A stretch of DNA of 64,000 nucleotides from Caenorhabditis remanei (GCF_010183535.1 NC_071328.1:7006001-7070000); one strand, 5' to 3'; numbered from the stretch's first letter, positions 1 to 10,774 are shown. The notes: a model not told the origin generated them from the letters alone. Numbers and translations: made by a program.

Positions 1-111
1 AGTTTTGAAGTATCAAAGAAAATTATACCAAGTTTTGAAGTATCAAGAGAAATGAGAGAAATCTAGATTCACATACAGCTAATCATAAGAAAAAAGGAAA
101 ACATGCCTTAC

Positions 112-141
112 CATAAACAATAACACCACAAGAAGCTTCAT
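112..141 (-). CDS. 5' exon of a putative secreted protein, leaving the window
   Basis: A minus-strand exon reads Met-Lys-Leu-Leu-Val-Val-Leu-Leu-Phe-Met, the usual opening of a signal peptide. Just upstream of the ATG lies a good acceptor (TCTATTCAG), which could be a trans-splice site, and the exon ends cleanly in phase 0 at a GTAAGG donor. The rest of the gene would lie below position 112 and mostly outside the window, so the product cannot be named. The exon is only ten codons, so it could be chance, but the combination of acceptor, short leader, hydrophobic start and consensus donor is typical of nematode first exons. Confidence 0.4.
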
Positions 142-1094
142 CTGGATTCTGAATTCTGAATAGAAAAGTGAATAATCCTCGTATTCAGTAGGTTAGTAAG
201 TTCTTTCTCGTGTTGGTTACTATCGAGTAAATACACGCGAAATACAAATAACACACGAGCAAACTTCTACTAGAAAGAAGTCTACAGTAGTTGTGAAGGT
301 CCTCCGAAAGAGGAGAGTGGGCGGGGTCTCGAGTGTCACCATCTCTTTTGTGCATCATCTCGTTTCCCTCGCCGCGAGGAGGACGAATATAATGAACACG
401 GAGGTCCCTTTTATTGTATTTGTGTAAACATACAAAAGGTATCGCTCTCTTTTATCCATTACCTACTTTCACAAAGAGTTGAGCCGAGAGAGAGGGAGAG
501 TGAATTGAAATTCGATTTCAAATTTAATTTCAACATTTGAAATTATTCGAATTGAATTCTTTTGAACCACTTGAAACTTTTAATCTTTTGGAGGCTATTG
601 TAATCCTTCGTTGCTCCAAACTATCCCTCTTCTGCGGGTCCATTTCACTTGAACGGTCCATTAGTCTCGGGGGTGTCCTATCCTAACACCCCCTTTCCGA
701 TGGACTAAGTGTTTGCACAATTTGTTTTCGTGCATTAATTACAAAAGAAACGGAAAAATGAGTAAAGAGAGACATTCATAACAGGAAGTTGTAGGTTATA
801 CACAGATGGGATTACCTTCGAATTTAGAGGACAATGAAAGTGGAAATTTATTCTCGGTGTCTGTCTGTGTGTCTGTTTTCTCGGTTGTTTGCAAGAATAG
901 TAGAATCACACTAGTCAACTGGCATTTATTTGCAATTGGAGCAAAACACATAAAAAATAATACAGAAGTTCATAATTTCCGAACAAACCACGCATGGAAA
1001 GTGACTGTTCCGTTCTCGAATGGTGTTGGCTGAAAGAAAAAACTAAGAGATTGAGAGATGAGTTTTCTGAAAAAGAAATTTTGAAGACACTCAC
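142..1094. other. stretch without a clear gene
   Basis: I see no convincing coding exon here. The open frames on both strands are short and low in complexity. If the exon at 1095-1551 continues downstream, its later exons or 3' UTR would lie here, and the promoter of the small exon at 112-141 should also be here. The GA-rich patch around 485-505 is simple sequence. Confidence 0.4.
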
Positions 1095-1551
1095 TTCTGG
1101 CTCTTCATATTTCAAATCCATCCTCGCCAATCGCTCATTATCATGCACCTTTTCCACTTTATCACTGCTTGTACTATTCTCATCTACCGTATCCGCCACA
1201 ATTACATCTGGAGCAACGACGGCTTCAGCCTCATCGACATGCTTGTATTCTGGCTCCTGACGATCCCAACGTGACACTTCTGGACTTATTTCATATTGAG
1301 ATTTGTCGATTGTAGGAGCTGAAAGGGTATATGCAGATGAGGAAACTGGAGGGAGTGGAGGGTCGAGAGCAGATAAAAATGGAGTTTGGGAGCCCATCAT
1401 TACGGATGAAGCACCATGAGAATACGGTATGGAAGGTGGAGGAATCGAGTACGAAGACATTTGGGATGACATTTGTTGTGGAGATGCAGGAGACATTGGC
1501 ATTGAAGAGAGCATTGGAGCCATTGAGTAGGACGGTGGAGATGGTGGGATC
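1095..1551 (-). CDS. Pro/Ser/Met-rich exon of an unidentified protein
   Basis: This is an open exon of 152 codons plus one base. It is bounded by an acceptor (CTCTCTCTAG) at its 5' side and a GTGAGTG donor after Glu-Pro-Glu. The first half is rich in Pro, Ser and Met (runs such as PPSPPSYSM and SSMPMSPASPQQ). The second half is acidic and richer in charge, ending LKYEEPE. There is no known fold; it looks like the disordered region of a regulatory or nuclear protein. Neither the first exon (above 1551, before the stop of the transporter gene at 1987) nor a downstream exon could be found with confidence. Coding status rests on the splice signals, the open length and the amino-acid composition. 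Confidence 0.5.
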
Positions 1552-1986
1552 CTAGAGAGAGAGTGAGAGTTTGAAAAATCGAATTCAATGTGTTTCCTTT
1601 TATTTGAATCAAATATAAAAGTGATCACAAGTTTTCAAAAGTTCTGCCATGAAACAAAACAGTAGCAAAAAAAGTATAACAAAGTACACATATTCTGAAT
1701 CAAAACTCACATGTAACAATTATTGATTTGACATTTGGGACCACTGGGTAGACACATTTCCATATTTTTAATCAAAAACTGAAGTAATATAAATGAAAAC
1801 ATTTTTAGAAGCAATACTTTTTTCCGAAGTGTTCGAAAGTTTTATTTCTCGGAGAGAAGAGGGTTTTCGGTTGTTGGCATGTTTAGCCTACTAGCTAGAA
1901 GTCATCAAGAACACATTTTATGACACAATATGTTTATTGGTTACCGAAGTATTTACAAGAAAAGTTATACAAGTTTTCTTTCGTTT

Positions 1987-3994
1987 TCACAATTTAGTAT
2001 CTTCGATTGCAAACGTATCGTAACGCTCTTTTTCACTTGTTTCCACAATGACGTCTTCTGAATTATTATTATTCAATCTGGTCCATTTGGCAGGAGATGC
2101 GTCTGCGAAGAAACAGAAGATGGTATTTACGAAGAGAAGAAGAATGGCATGAGCAAGGAAACAATTACGCCAGTCGATGAATCTGAACTTATTGAGAGAT
2201 GAAGTGAAGAATTCTGAATGATTTCAAACAACTCACGTATTATCCTTCACTATCATATTTACAAAAAACGGCTCAATAAATATCGTGCATGCCCAGATAT
2301 TCATGATCTGAAATTAAAGTTCTCAGTGAATTGGTTATCTCTTTTCCCTGGACTGGTAATTACAGTATTCCGTTACAGAGACTCACTTGTTGCATTGAAA
2401 AGTATGAATATTGTTGTGAATGCAATGTAGCACATTTATTGAAACCCGCAGTATTTGCACCCATTACACTCTCAGCACAAATCTGAATAAGAATCGTGAT
2501 CTGATTATCATATTTCTGGAAACTCATACCATTATAATAATTGCCAATAAATGTTTTTCTTGCGGAATGAATGCCAAAACAATAAAGAATACGGCAGCAA
2601 CTGCCAGAGCTATCGTATTGAAAATTTTCGCTTTCAATGTTTCATTTATGAATCTGAATTACTGTAATGACAGCATTTGTTGGTTTTAGAATAGCTTACT
2701 TGATTCTATCACTGATAATTCCAGATGACAATTTTGTGATAAACTGAAAAATAATTGGAAGAGCAGCAAGAAATCCAGATGAAAGCACATCATAATTCAG
2801 ATAATTTTTCATGTATTGTGGATTGAATTGAGACACCAATTGTACAGTAATCAGGTCACCGAACGAGGCAATCCAACACGCCCATAGCGAGAGACTTGTT
2901 AGAATATGACGGAATGGAAGATCTTTAGGACGAGAAATCTGAAAAATCAACAATTCAATTCTGAAATATCATAAAAAATACTCACTTTCTTCGCTACTTT
3001 TCCTCTTTCAATCGTCTCTAATTCCTTCTCTCCAACCCAACTGTGTTCTCTTGGTGAACTTTTGAAAAACAAGAAGAACAATGAGAAAGTGACAAGAGAG
3101 ACTCCAGAATGAACATAATAAACAGATGTCCATCCACCTGAAGAAGAGCATAACCATCCGGAAACTGGCATTGTGAATATATTCGAAAGTTGAGTATTTC
3201 CAGTGAGAAGTCCAATAAATACTCCATGTTCAAAAGGAGTCGCCCAGTTGGCTGTAATTGATCCAGCTAACGGAAAAGTGGCTGAGAATGCCATTCCTTG
3301 GAAGATACGGGCAGTCACGAACCATCCGTATCCCAGAGTACTGGCAAGAGGTACCAACCCAGTGGAGACTGAAAAATGGCTCTTTTGGAAAGGTGATTGA
3401 GTTATTTCTTAAATATTTTATAGAGATAGTCTACGATGTTTCCTGTTTTATATTTTTATTGCTAGTCAGTGTCTCTACTTTGAGTTTCCTTATCTCCAAA
3501 CCTGAAATAGATACAAAACTGTCATCAACTAACAACGTGAAACACATTTAAATGTTCCTATCATTCTGGTTGAACTACTTGAAATTTTCAGATATAAGAT
3601 GTCAAGATTACACATAGTTTTCAGAAGAATCTGAAAAAATGACTGTATATCAAAGAGAACAAACCTCCAGAAATGATTCCAGCAACAATAAATACAGGTT
3701 TATGTGGAAGATGCTGGAAAGCTACTGAAAAAGGAATGGATGCTGCGAGACTTCCAATCGCAACACATGATTGAAGGAAATTTGATTCCGATTTCGTGTA
3801 GTTTGCTGTAATTAGTCTAGAATTAGTCTGGAAACATACCAAAATATCAATTTCAATATAAAAAAGAGACAAAAAACAAACCTTTCATTGTACTAGTGTC
3901 ATCCTGCATACAAATTTTCGTGAAATTGTAAGTATTCATATTTGACAAAATAGAAGTTAAGCATAATGTAGCACATATTAAAATCTGAAATCTC
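1987..3994 (-). CDS. SLC17-like major facilitator transporter (sialin/phosphate cotransporter family)
   Basis: Predicted exons, in coding order, are 3994-3882, 3805-3665, 3368-2986, 2938-2700, 2653-2530, 2515-2387, 2307-2237 and 2182-1987. Phases agree at every join and give about 465 residues, close to the family's usual length. Family marks include an N-glycosylation-type luminal loop (YNFTK), then a membrane segment with GYGWFVTARIFQGM, the loop GGWTSVYYVHSG, a central loop with SSPREH, and late GANTAGFNKC, which resembles the GxNxxGFxKC stretch of SLC17 members. Such proteins move organic anions or phosphate with Na+ or H+ across plasma or vesicle membranes. The 5' end is uncertain: exon 3994 begins one base into a codon, so a first exon upstream is missing, unless translation starts at an internal Met near the luminal loop. 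The C-terminal tail is hydrophilic and ends DTKL. The substrate is unknown. Confidence 0.85.
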
Positions 3995-5194
3995 CTGAAA
4001 AACTGAGTTCATTCTTTTTTATTTTTCATTTTCAGAACAGACCAAAAATCGGACAGGAACTGGAGACTTGACCATTTAGACACGAGGAGTCAAAAAAGTT
4101 ATCAACTAAAAAAATTTCGGCGCAAAAATTTATGAACTAAAATGTGGAATTTGGTTGAAATTGGTGATAAGAAACGGTTAACGTATATGATCATCGGTCA
4201 AAAATTTTGGGGGATTAAATTATTAAAAATCGTGTCAATGCGTATGCAATTTTTGAATGAAATTCTGTAAATATGGGAGTACTGAACTGTGAGATCATAC
4301 GGTTCAAATATTTGATTCCCTCTTTTTCAATTAGTCAAAAACAAATGAGCGATTAGGGAAGAGAAATATTGATTGACCCAACCATGATTATATTTAAGCT
4401 CTAAACTTCTTTGCGAAAAACTCTTTTGAGACAAAAAGTGAGAAATCTCTGATTTCTCTATGATTCACACTTTGTTTTCAGGAATCAATCATTTAAAGAC
4501 GGAGCCCAACTGCAATTATTACTGTGATAACTTTTTCAGACCAACTAAAATTCAACCCAGGATCTATTATCGAAATAAAAAAGTTCCGACATTTTTTCCT
4601 CGTCGATGTTTGCGGACTCAAGCCAAAATTATCAAATTTTGGCTTGAGTCCGCAAACACCGAGTGGGAAAAAATGTCGGAACTTGTTTATTTCGATAATA
4701 GTGGATCTTCTTTTTTTTCGATTCTTGTAATTCCCAATTTGTCTTATTCTATGTATGTTTTTTGATATCCTATATTTACATTTATATGATCGACTGTTCA
4801 ACGTTCAGTTCCACTCTTTCCTTTCCTCAATTTCAGCACAAATCCAGCAGTAAAACTTCATGCACTTACTGAAGAGACACTACGTGATTTGAAGAGACGC
4901 ATACTTCCGGTTCTGCGCGATTCCCGTGAATTGGCGCATAACTCGTCTCGGCGACCGGCCGATTTTTCTGTCGGTTTTCACTAAATTTTGCAAAATTTCT
5001 TATTGTTTTCTTGTAAAAAATAAACAATTCATAAACAACATGTGATATACCGTCTCTTTCGAACTACAATGCTTCAAAATTAAACTGATTTATCGAGGAT
5101 TCACGTGGTTTCCAATGTTTAAGATTATTGTTCCGTTGTTTCCTTCGTTTCTCTTCAAGTTTTTGTTATTCCAATTTGATCTTCAGGTCGAGAC
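3995..5194. other. intergenic stretch with one MITE and the MIC13 upstream region
   Basis: This lies between the transporter (minus) and the MIC13-like gene (plus). It must hold the missing first exon of the transporter and both promoters. The only structure I see is the palindromic element at 4564-4701. The portion from about 4965 onward is the start of the segment copied at 9412. Confidence 0.5.
4564..4701. mobile_element. palindromic MITE, family copy 1
   Basis: This is an almost perfect 138-bp inverted repeat with a very short centre. Each arm begins CTATTATCGAAATAAA, continues through a block reading GTTCCGACATTTTTTCC, and ends inward with GTTTGCGGACTCAAGCC. The terminal TCGAAATAAA block and the inner GTTTGCGGACTCAA block recur in the same order in the element at 56332-56446, which marks a dispersed family. 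It is non-coding; spurious ORFs run through it on both strands. Confidence 0.85.
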
Positions 5195-5885
5195 ATGGGA
5201 TTTTTGTGGAAAACTGCAAAACTCGGATTAAAAGTCGGATTGGTCGCCGGCGCCGTCAAATTGTCTATCGATAATGATATTTGGTCGACTAACAACGTTA
5301 AGGTGAGATTCTTGATTTATATTCAAAAAAAACCAAAGGAAACCGTGAATACTTTTCAGTTTAACTTCATGATTCCTTTCCAATTGTAAAACTTTACTAA
5401 GTTCAAATCCTTTAGAAGTTTTGAAAGCTTTCATAAACGCATTAACCAGCCATAATCACTATAGAGTTTCTCGAATTCTTAATCAAATTAATTTAACTGG
5501 TTTTCAGTAGTTGAGCGTAAATGTTATAAAATAAAATAAAATATTGTGTACTCGGGATCTGTCTTTCTGAACTATAAAAAAACACTACTTTTGCTGAGAT
5601 AATAAAACTAACCTCCCCATTTTTAATCAGAAATCTAGCACCATGTGACACTTTGAAAACATTTCTAAATATTTATTTATATTTTTGATTTCAGGGAAGC
5701 GAATTGTATCAGAAGCTGAAAAAGTACATTCTTCCGGGTACCGTCGTCTTTCCACAACAACTTCCAACTGTTGAGGATGTTCAACTGAAAGCTGGTGGAA
5801 CATGGAATAATGCCGTTGATTCGGTATGTTACTTTCTTGAGCATTACATTTGGTCGTAAACGAGAAGAAGCCGATAAAAACGAAA
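4965..5885. repeat. source segment of the MIC13 5' duplication
   Basis: The sequence from about 230 bp upstream of the MIC13-like ATG into its second intron recurs at 9412-10360 in the same orientation, with scattered substitutions and small indels in the introns. The adjoining 5997-6718 recurs inverted at 10375-11096. About 110 bp (5886-5996) between the two source pieces is absent from the copy. Confidence 0.85.
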
Positions 5886-6055
5886 TATTTTTGCTTAAAT
5901 GTCATCTATTTAAAGTTTTTCTCAGATTATCAGAAAACGGTGAAAACTTACACAAAATCCAAACAAATGTTTTTGATTTTCAGGTCTTCACAACCATCGA
6001 AAATGTTCCTTCCAGTGTGAATACAGTGGCAAATCGACTCATCAATAACAAATAA
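5195..6055 (+). CDS. MICOS complex subunit MIC13/QIL1-like
   Basis: Exons 5195-5302, 5695-5823 and 5984-6055 join in phase 0 to give 102 residues. The protein starts MGFLWKTAKLGLKVGLVAGAV, a short Gly-rich membrane segment (about residues 10-24). DNDIWS follows, then a middle portion with LYQKLKKYILPG, and finally a WNNAVDS-VFTTIENVPS stretch that matches the conserved C-terminal WNxGI/VFxxLxxxPS region of QIL1/MIC13. Length is close to the human protein (118). In animals MIC13 bridges MICOS subcomplexes at crista junctions of the inner mitochondrial membrane. The call rests on this pattern, not on overall identity. The gene is convergent with the T-box gene, with only about 260 bp between stops. 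A partial second copy lies at 9642-10298. Confidence 0.75.
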
Positions 6056-6223
6056 TTCCTTCCGATTTTTCTGATACCTCTTCGACTAGACTTGTATTTT
6101 TTCATAAACAATCCCCTCATTCTCCGGTTTTCATATTTTCTTGTATTTCTGCTTTCAGCGAATCAATATTTGATTTTGCATGTGTGTTTGAATTCTAGTA
6201 TAACACATAATAATGACCATAAT

Positions 6224-6229
6224 TTTATT
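6224..6229 (-). terminator. poly(A) signal of the T-box gene
   Basis: AATAAA on the minus strand, about 90 bases beyond the T-box stop codon at 6319, at a normal distance for a nematode 3' UTR. The same signal is carried along in the inverted copy near 10860. Confidence 0.6.
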
Positions 6230-6318
6230 CATAGCAGTGAGATCGAGGGATAATTGAAAAGTGGGAAAATGACAGAAAGTTAGTAATTAATTTAATTATA
6301 ATCAAAATGGTACAAGAA

Positions 6319-7677
6319 CTATAGTGGGTACGATGAGAATCCAGAAATATCATCATGTGGTACGCAATAATCGGTAGAAGTTGAATGTGGAGGAGTGGAG
6401 GACGTTGAATCAGATGGCGAGGAATTTCCGGGAGACGAATATTGAGATCCTGGATAGACATGTCCCATTTGATTTGGTTGCATCTGATCATAGGAGGATT
6501 GTTGGGCAGATTGATGATATTGATATTGGTTATATGCGAGTGGATAGAATTGGTTCTCATCCCATGTCATCGGTTCAATTGGCAATCCGAATGAAGAGGA
6601 TGATGGAGTGTTGTAAGTAGAGACGTCGTTCAACAATTCTGGAGACGTGGACCATCTCGAATCCGCATTTTCCGGAACTTGTGGAACAGTCATCTCGTTG
6701 GCCGAAGAATTTGCTTGCTTCGTTTCCTGCGCGCCCTCCTTGATATCCTTCCGAACATACTTGTTCCCGGTGTTCTTCTCAATTTTTACGTTTTGATTCT
6801 GAAAAAAATCGATTAGAAAACTGATTTAATATAACAAGTCTTACCTTGTACGACGTGACAACTATAAATTTGGTCTCCTCGAATTCGAAAGAGCCGAGAT
6901 ATTCCGTAGATCCGTTCTCCAACATTTTGTAGATGACGATGACTGGGACATAGCGACATTGAGTGCGAACGCGCATCTGAAAAATTGAGAAATGAGATAA
7001 TATATAAAAAGGAGATAAGAACTCCTACCATTTGATGACCTTTGTTTCTCAACTTTGCTTCAATAGTCTCATTATTTCTCTTCATAGTTTTCGACTCCTC
7101 GCCGATATTGTAAATCTTTGCTCGCTCAAATACGATTCCATTCTCCATCATATTCCGACCAGTCGTTTGCAGCGAAAAGATTTCATTACTGTTTTCCATT
7201 GACACTGTTACTGGCGTCTGCATCCATTTTGTGCTCTTTCTATCAAACTTCCAGACATATGGGTCAAGTTGAACCAGTGTGATTCCAGCCTTGTAGACAG
7301 TATTCTCCTCCAGTCCTTCCACTGAATACTTCAACACTGGGCAGACGTCTCGTCCCTTATTCGTCACCATCATTTCGTTTTGATGCACGTGGAATCTCAT
7401 CCATTCCTCCGTGTTCGTCAAATGGACGATTGGGGCGGTGAAGTGATAGTCCGCAGCTGAAAATGATAAATATTAGTTTAATTTGAAAAATGAGATGTTT
7501 GAAAGAGGGATCTACTGTATATATTTTCTTTTCTCCCTAAATTAAACAGTTAATAAACTTACCTAAATGTTGCCCGACTGGGGCTTCCTGGCTATGATCG
7601 GCATTCATTGGGCCATTGAATCGACCGAGATCCTCTTGCCAGGCGTTGTAGTTGGTTGATTGAGTGTTGGTGTACAT
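6319..7677 (-). CDS. divergent T-box transcription factor
   Basis: Exons in coding order are 7677-7563, 7456-7029, 6976-6845 and 6798-6319. Phases agree and give 384 residues. The T-box runs from about residue 50 to 240. Visible landmarks are EEWMRFHVHQNEMMVTNKGRDVCPV (written here in two pieces: EEWMRFHVHQNEMM and VTNKGRDVCPV), the strand YVWKF, and near the end FIVVTSYKNQNVKIEKN, matching canonical FIAVTxYQNxxITxLKIxxN. Several core positions differ from Brachyury-type boxes, as is common in the expanded nematode T-box set. The tail (about 240-384) is rich in Ser, Gln, Tyr and Pro and probably disordered, fitting an activation or repression region. It should bind DNA in the nucleus and regulate development. 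An acceptor directly before the AACATG start fits trans-splicing or an upstream noncoding exon. The last exon is duplicated, inverted, at 10375-10774. Confidence 0.85.
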
Positions 7678-8945
7678 GTTCTGAAACGATTAAAGAAAGT
7701 GAAAACTAAGGCATTAACTAATAGAACGGTATAAGGAAAACTCAAAAAGAGAAGGGGGAAAAAGGGAAATTGAGAGACTGTCCAATGAGAATGACACAAA
7801 ACTGGAAGGGATAGAAGGGACTTGTGAGAATGCTGTGCGTCCATAGCCCCTTCCAGTAGACTCCGCCCACGTTGTGCATCTGTCAAGTGGGCGGTCCCGT
7901 ATACGTATAGTTATGGGTAGAGTGACGGTCGTAAATCATGGGTGTGAATACAACAGATTCTGTAGGATAGGGTTACGGTAGGGAGTTGGAAATAGAAAAA
8001 GTAGAAAAGGGATTATGAGGAGCTTGAATCAGTTGAACAAAGACATATTGAGAAGACTACAAAATGATTGAAAAACTGGTTCAGGTGGTGCTACTCCTAT
8101 ACTTGCGTAAATAACTGAAAATTCACATACCGTAAAAACTGTATTAGAGCGACATGTCGTTCTATTTTTCAACCGCCTCTCAGAAAAATGTTGTAGTTTT
8201 AGAAACTTATTAAAGTTAAACGGAAAAAACTTTTTTGAAAGTTCCATTTGTCGATCTAGAGGTTACTATTCACGCTGCTTCTAACCATGAGGAAAAAAAT
8301 ACACTGGGATAATCATATTCTTGAATCCTGAGTATAGATGGGTGTCGTTCTATTAGAGGTGTCGTTTTATTAAAGGTATCGCTCTAATACAGTTTTTACG
8401 GTATCTCTATTCAGTGGAGAGTTTAGAAACATTGGTTTACATATTAGGAATTCGAGTGTTGGCGAGTACTTCATAGGATAAAAACCAATTTGATATCCCG
8501 AGATACGCTTGGAACATTCCCTTGTAAACACCAAATTATATGAATACGAATGGAAAAAATATCATTCGATTTGCTTATCAGGATGAGAAAACTACAAAAC
8601 TGGCCGAAAAATCTGACCTTCACTTTGTTCAAAAGTTTTGGGGCACTTTCCAGCAAGTTAAAGGAAATTAGTTTAGAACAACTCACTCAGAGATCACATT
8701 ATTTTGTACTAAATCTTTTAAAGAAAGGAATTATTAACCTTTTAAGTGACCAAAGTTTGGACAGTCAAAGTTGATAATTCAGTGGTCGCTACTGTACATG
8801 AATGAAACTGTTCCTCGAGTTCAAGAAGAAGTTAGAGAGGTGAAACCATCAATGCCACAGTGACAAATTTGTAAAGTTAGTTATTTCTAACCGAAAACTG
8901 CCGAAATAGTAATATTTCAAATTTCTCCATTTCAGAATAATTCAT
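7678..8945. other. intergenic region upstream of the T-box gene
   Basis: This holds the presumed T-box promoter and, at 8127-8404, a TIR element. I see no believable coding exon; the open frames at 8029-8247 and 8471-8774 lack splice logic and protein-like composition. Confidence 0.4.
8127..8404. mobile_element. 278-bp MITE with perfect 26-bp terminal inverted repeats
   Basis: Both ends carry ATACCGTAAAAACTGTATTA plus GAGCGA, inverted and identical over 26 bp (8127-8152 and 8379-8404). If the element is taken from the inner ACCG, a TA dinucleotide flanks each side, as with Tc1/mariner-type insertions. Short internal copies of a GTCGTTCTATTA-like unit sit inside the right end (8342-8382). There is no coding capacity. 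Confidence 0.75.
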
Positions 8946-9396
8946 TCAACTTTAAAACTTTAATGAGACGAGTCAGAAGACCTTGGAACAAGGTACGAAG
9001 TATATGATAACTTCTTGTTTATTCTTGGAAATAAACTATCTTAATTCCAACCAGAAGATTTATGAATTACAGTCCCTCTACCAAAATCTATCGTTAACAT
9101 CTTTTGGGTTCTCACAGAAATCCGTCATATTCCCATCTCTTCCAGTTTTGTTTACTACAGATAAGGTCATAACTAGGTCAACTTCGGTTTTTCTTTTGAT
9201 GCGAACGTCTGCAGTCATCACAATTTCCTTCCGTTTACTGTTCTTAGTTGTAAACATTTGATTTATTTGTGACAGATTACACGTCCCAACTAACACATTC
9301 GATGTTCTCTCTGGGTCATCTGCCAAGTTGTAATGGTTCTACATATGCCCTCTGGGAAGACTGAATGTCCTTCTTGGAAGGTTGAACATTGAATTC
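8946..9396. repeat. 451-bp direct repeat B, left copy
   Basis: This is nearly identical, in the same orientation and of identical length, to 11098-11548. The two copies flank the rearranged MIC13/T-box duplication. The repeat runs from TCAACTTTAAAACTTTAATG to a GAATTC end. On the minus strand both copies keep an open frame of about 82 codons (ending at 9078 here) with protein-like composition (KNSKRKEIVMTADVRIKRKT), which I do not recognise. Beyond the repeat boundaries the flanking sequences differ completely. Confidence 0.85.
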
Positions 9397-9411
9397 GAAT
9401 TCGAAAAAAAT

Positions 9412-10360
9412 ATTTCTGTCTGTTTTCACTAAATTTTGCAGAAGTTCTTATTGTTTTCTTGTAAAAATAGAAAACTCATAAACAACATGTGATATACCGT
9501 CTCTTTCGAACTACAATGCTTCAAAATTATACACATTTATCGAGGATTCACGTGGTTTCCAATGTTTAAGATTATTGTTCCGTTGTTTCCTTCGTTTCTC
9601 TTCAAGTTTTTGTTATTCCAATTTGATCTTCAGGTCGAGACATGGGATTTTTGTGGAAAACTGCAAAACTCGGATTAAAAGAAGGATTGGTCGCCGGCGC
9701 CGTCAAATTGTCTATCGATAATGATATTTGGTCGACTAACAACGTTAAGGTGAGATTCTTGATTTATATTCAAAAAAAACCAAAGGAAACCGTGAATACT
9801 TTTCAGTTTAACTTCATGATTCCTTTCCAATTGTCAAACTTAACTGTGTTAATTCGCAGAAAAAAGTTTTGAAAGCTTTCAAAATGCATTAACCAGCCAT
9901 AATCACTATAGAGTTTCTCGAAATCTTAATCAAATTAATTTAACTGGTTTTCAGTAGTTTGAGCGTAAATGTTATAAAATAAAATAAAATATTGTGTACT
10001 CGGGATCTGTCTTTCTGAACTTAAAAAAACCTTTGACCGAAGTTTATCCAGTTTTCCTACAGAAGTAAACTTTTTGCTGAAATTATAAAACTAACGCCCC
10101 CATTTTTAATCAGTAATCCAGCATTTGACACTAAAAACATTTCTAAATATTCCATATTTTTGATTCCAGGGAAGCGAATTGTATCAGAAGCTGAAAAAGT
10201 ACATTCTTCCGGGTACCGTCGTCTTTTCACAACAACTTCCAACTGTTGAGGATGTTCAACTGAAAGCTGGTGGAACATGGAATAATGCCGTTGATTCGGT
10301 ATGTTACTTTCTTGAGCATTACATTTGGTCGTAAACGAGAAGAAGCTGATTAAAGCGAAA
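9412..10360 (+). repeat. duplicated MIC13 5' segment
   Basis: Direct copy of about 4965-5885: upstream region, exon 1, intron 1, exon 2 and the start of intron 2. Introns differ from the source by small indels, so the copy has started to diverge, while exons are almost unchanged. It ends at the shared GAAGAAGC-GAT region of intron 2, and 14 bp later the inverted T-box segment begins. Confidence 0.85.
9642..10298 (+). pseudogene. truncated second copy of the MIC13-like gene
   Basis: Exon 1 (9642-9749) and exon 2 (10170-10298) are intact with their splice sites. The parental exon 3, which encodes the C-terminal 23 residues, is not downstream in the sense direction. Without splicing, the frame runs into a stop 14 codons after exon 2. 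I see two residue changes from the parent. Val14 is replaced by Glu, which puts a charge inside the Gly-rich membrane segment. A Pro is replaced by Ser in the FPQQLP stretch. The promoter-proximal 230 bp is also copied, so it may still be transcribed. Most likely a pseudogene; a chimeric transcript with the downstream T-box exon is possible but no strong acceptor is visible. Confidence 0.7.
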
Positions 10361-10374
10361 CGGTGTATTAAAAT

Positions 10375-10774
10375 GCAAGCAAATTCTTCGGCCAACGAGA
10401 TGACTGTTCCACAAGTTCCGGAAAATGCGGATTCGAGATGGTCCACGTCTCCAGAATTATTGAACGACGTCTCTACTTACAACACTCCATCATCCTCTTC
10501 ATTCGGATTGCCAATTGAACCGATGACATGGGATGAGAACCAATTCTATCCACTCGCATATAACCAATATCAATATCATCAATCTGCCCAACAATCCTCC
10601 TATGATCAGATGCAACCAAATCAAATGGGACATGTCTATCCAGGATCTCAATATTCGTCTCCCGGAAATTCCTCGCCATCTGATTCAACGTCCTCCACTC
10701 CTCCACATTCAACTTCTACCGATTATTGCGTACCGCATGATGATATGTCTGGATTCTCATCGTACCCACTATAG
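10375..10774 (+). pseudogene. T-box C-terminal exon copy, still open
   Basis: The copied T-box tail keeps its frame for the whole length down to the original stop (SSYPL-stop). In the last 124 codons I see a single change, Ile to Met near the end. The open frame extends upstream into copied MIC13 intron DNA, so an ORF of 149 codons starts at 10325. The T-box DNA-binding domain is absent, so it cannot be a T-box factor. It is either a recent pseudogene fragment or the 3' part of a chimeric gene with the MIC13 copy just upstream. The high conservation may simply reflect recent origin. Confidence 0.7.

Noticed and set aside
4460..4801. Three overlapping frames of about 70-100 codons
   Set aside because: They lie in a palindromic MITE and mirror each other on the two strands.
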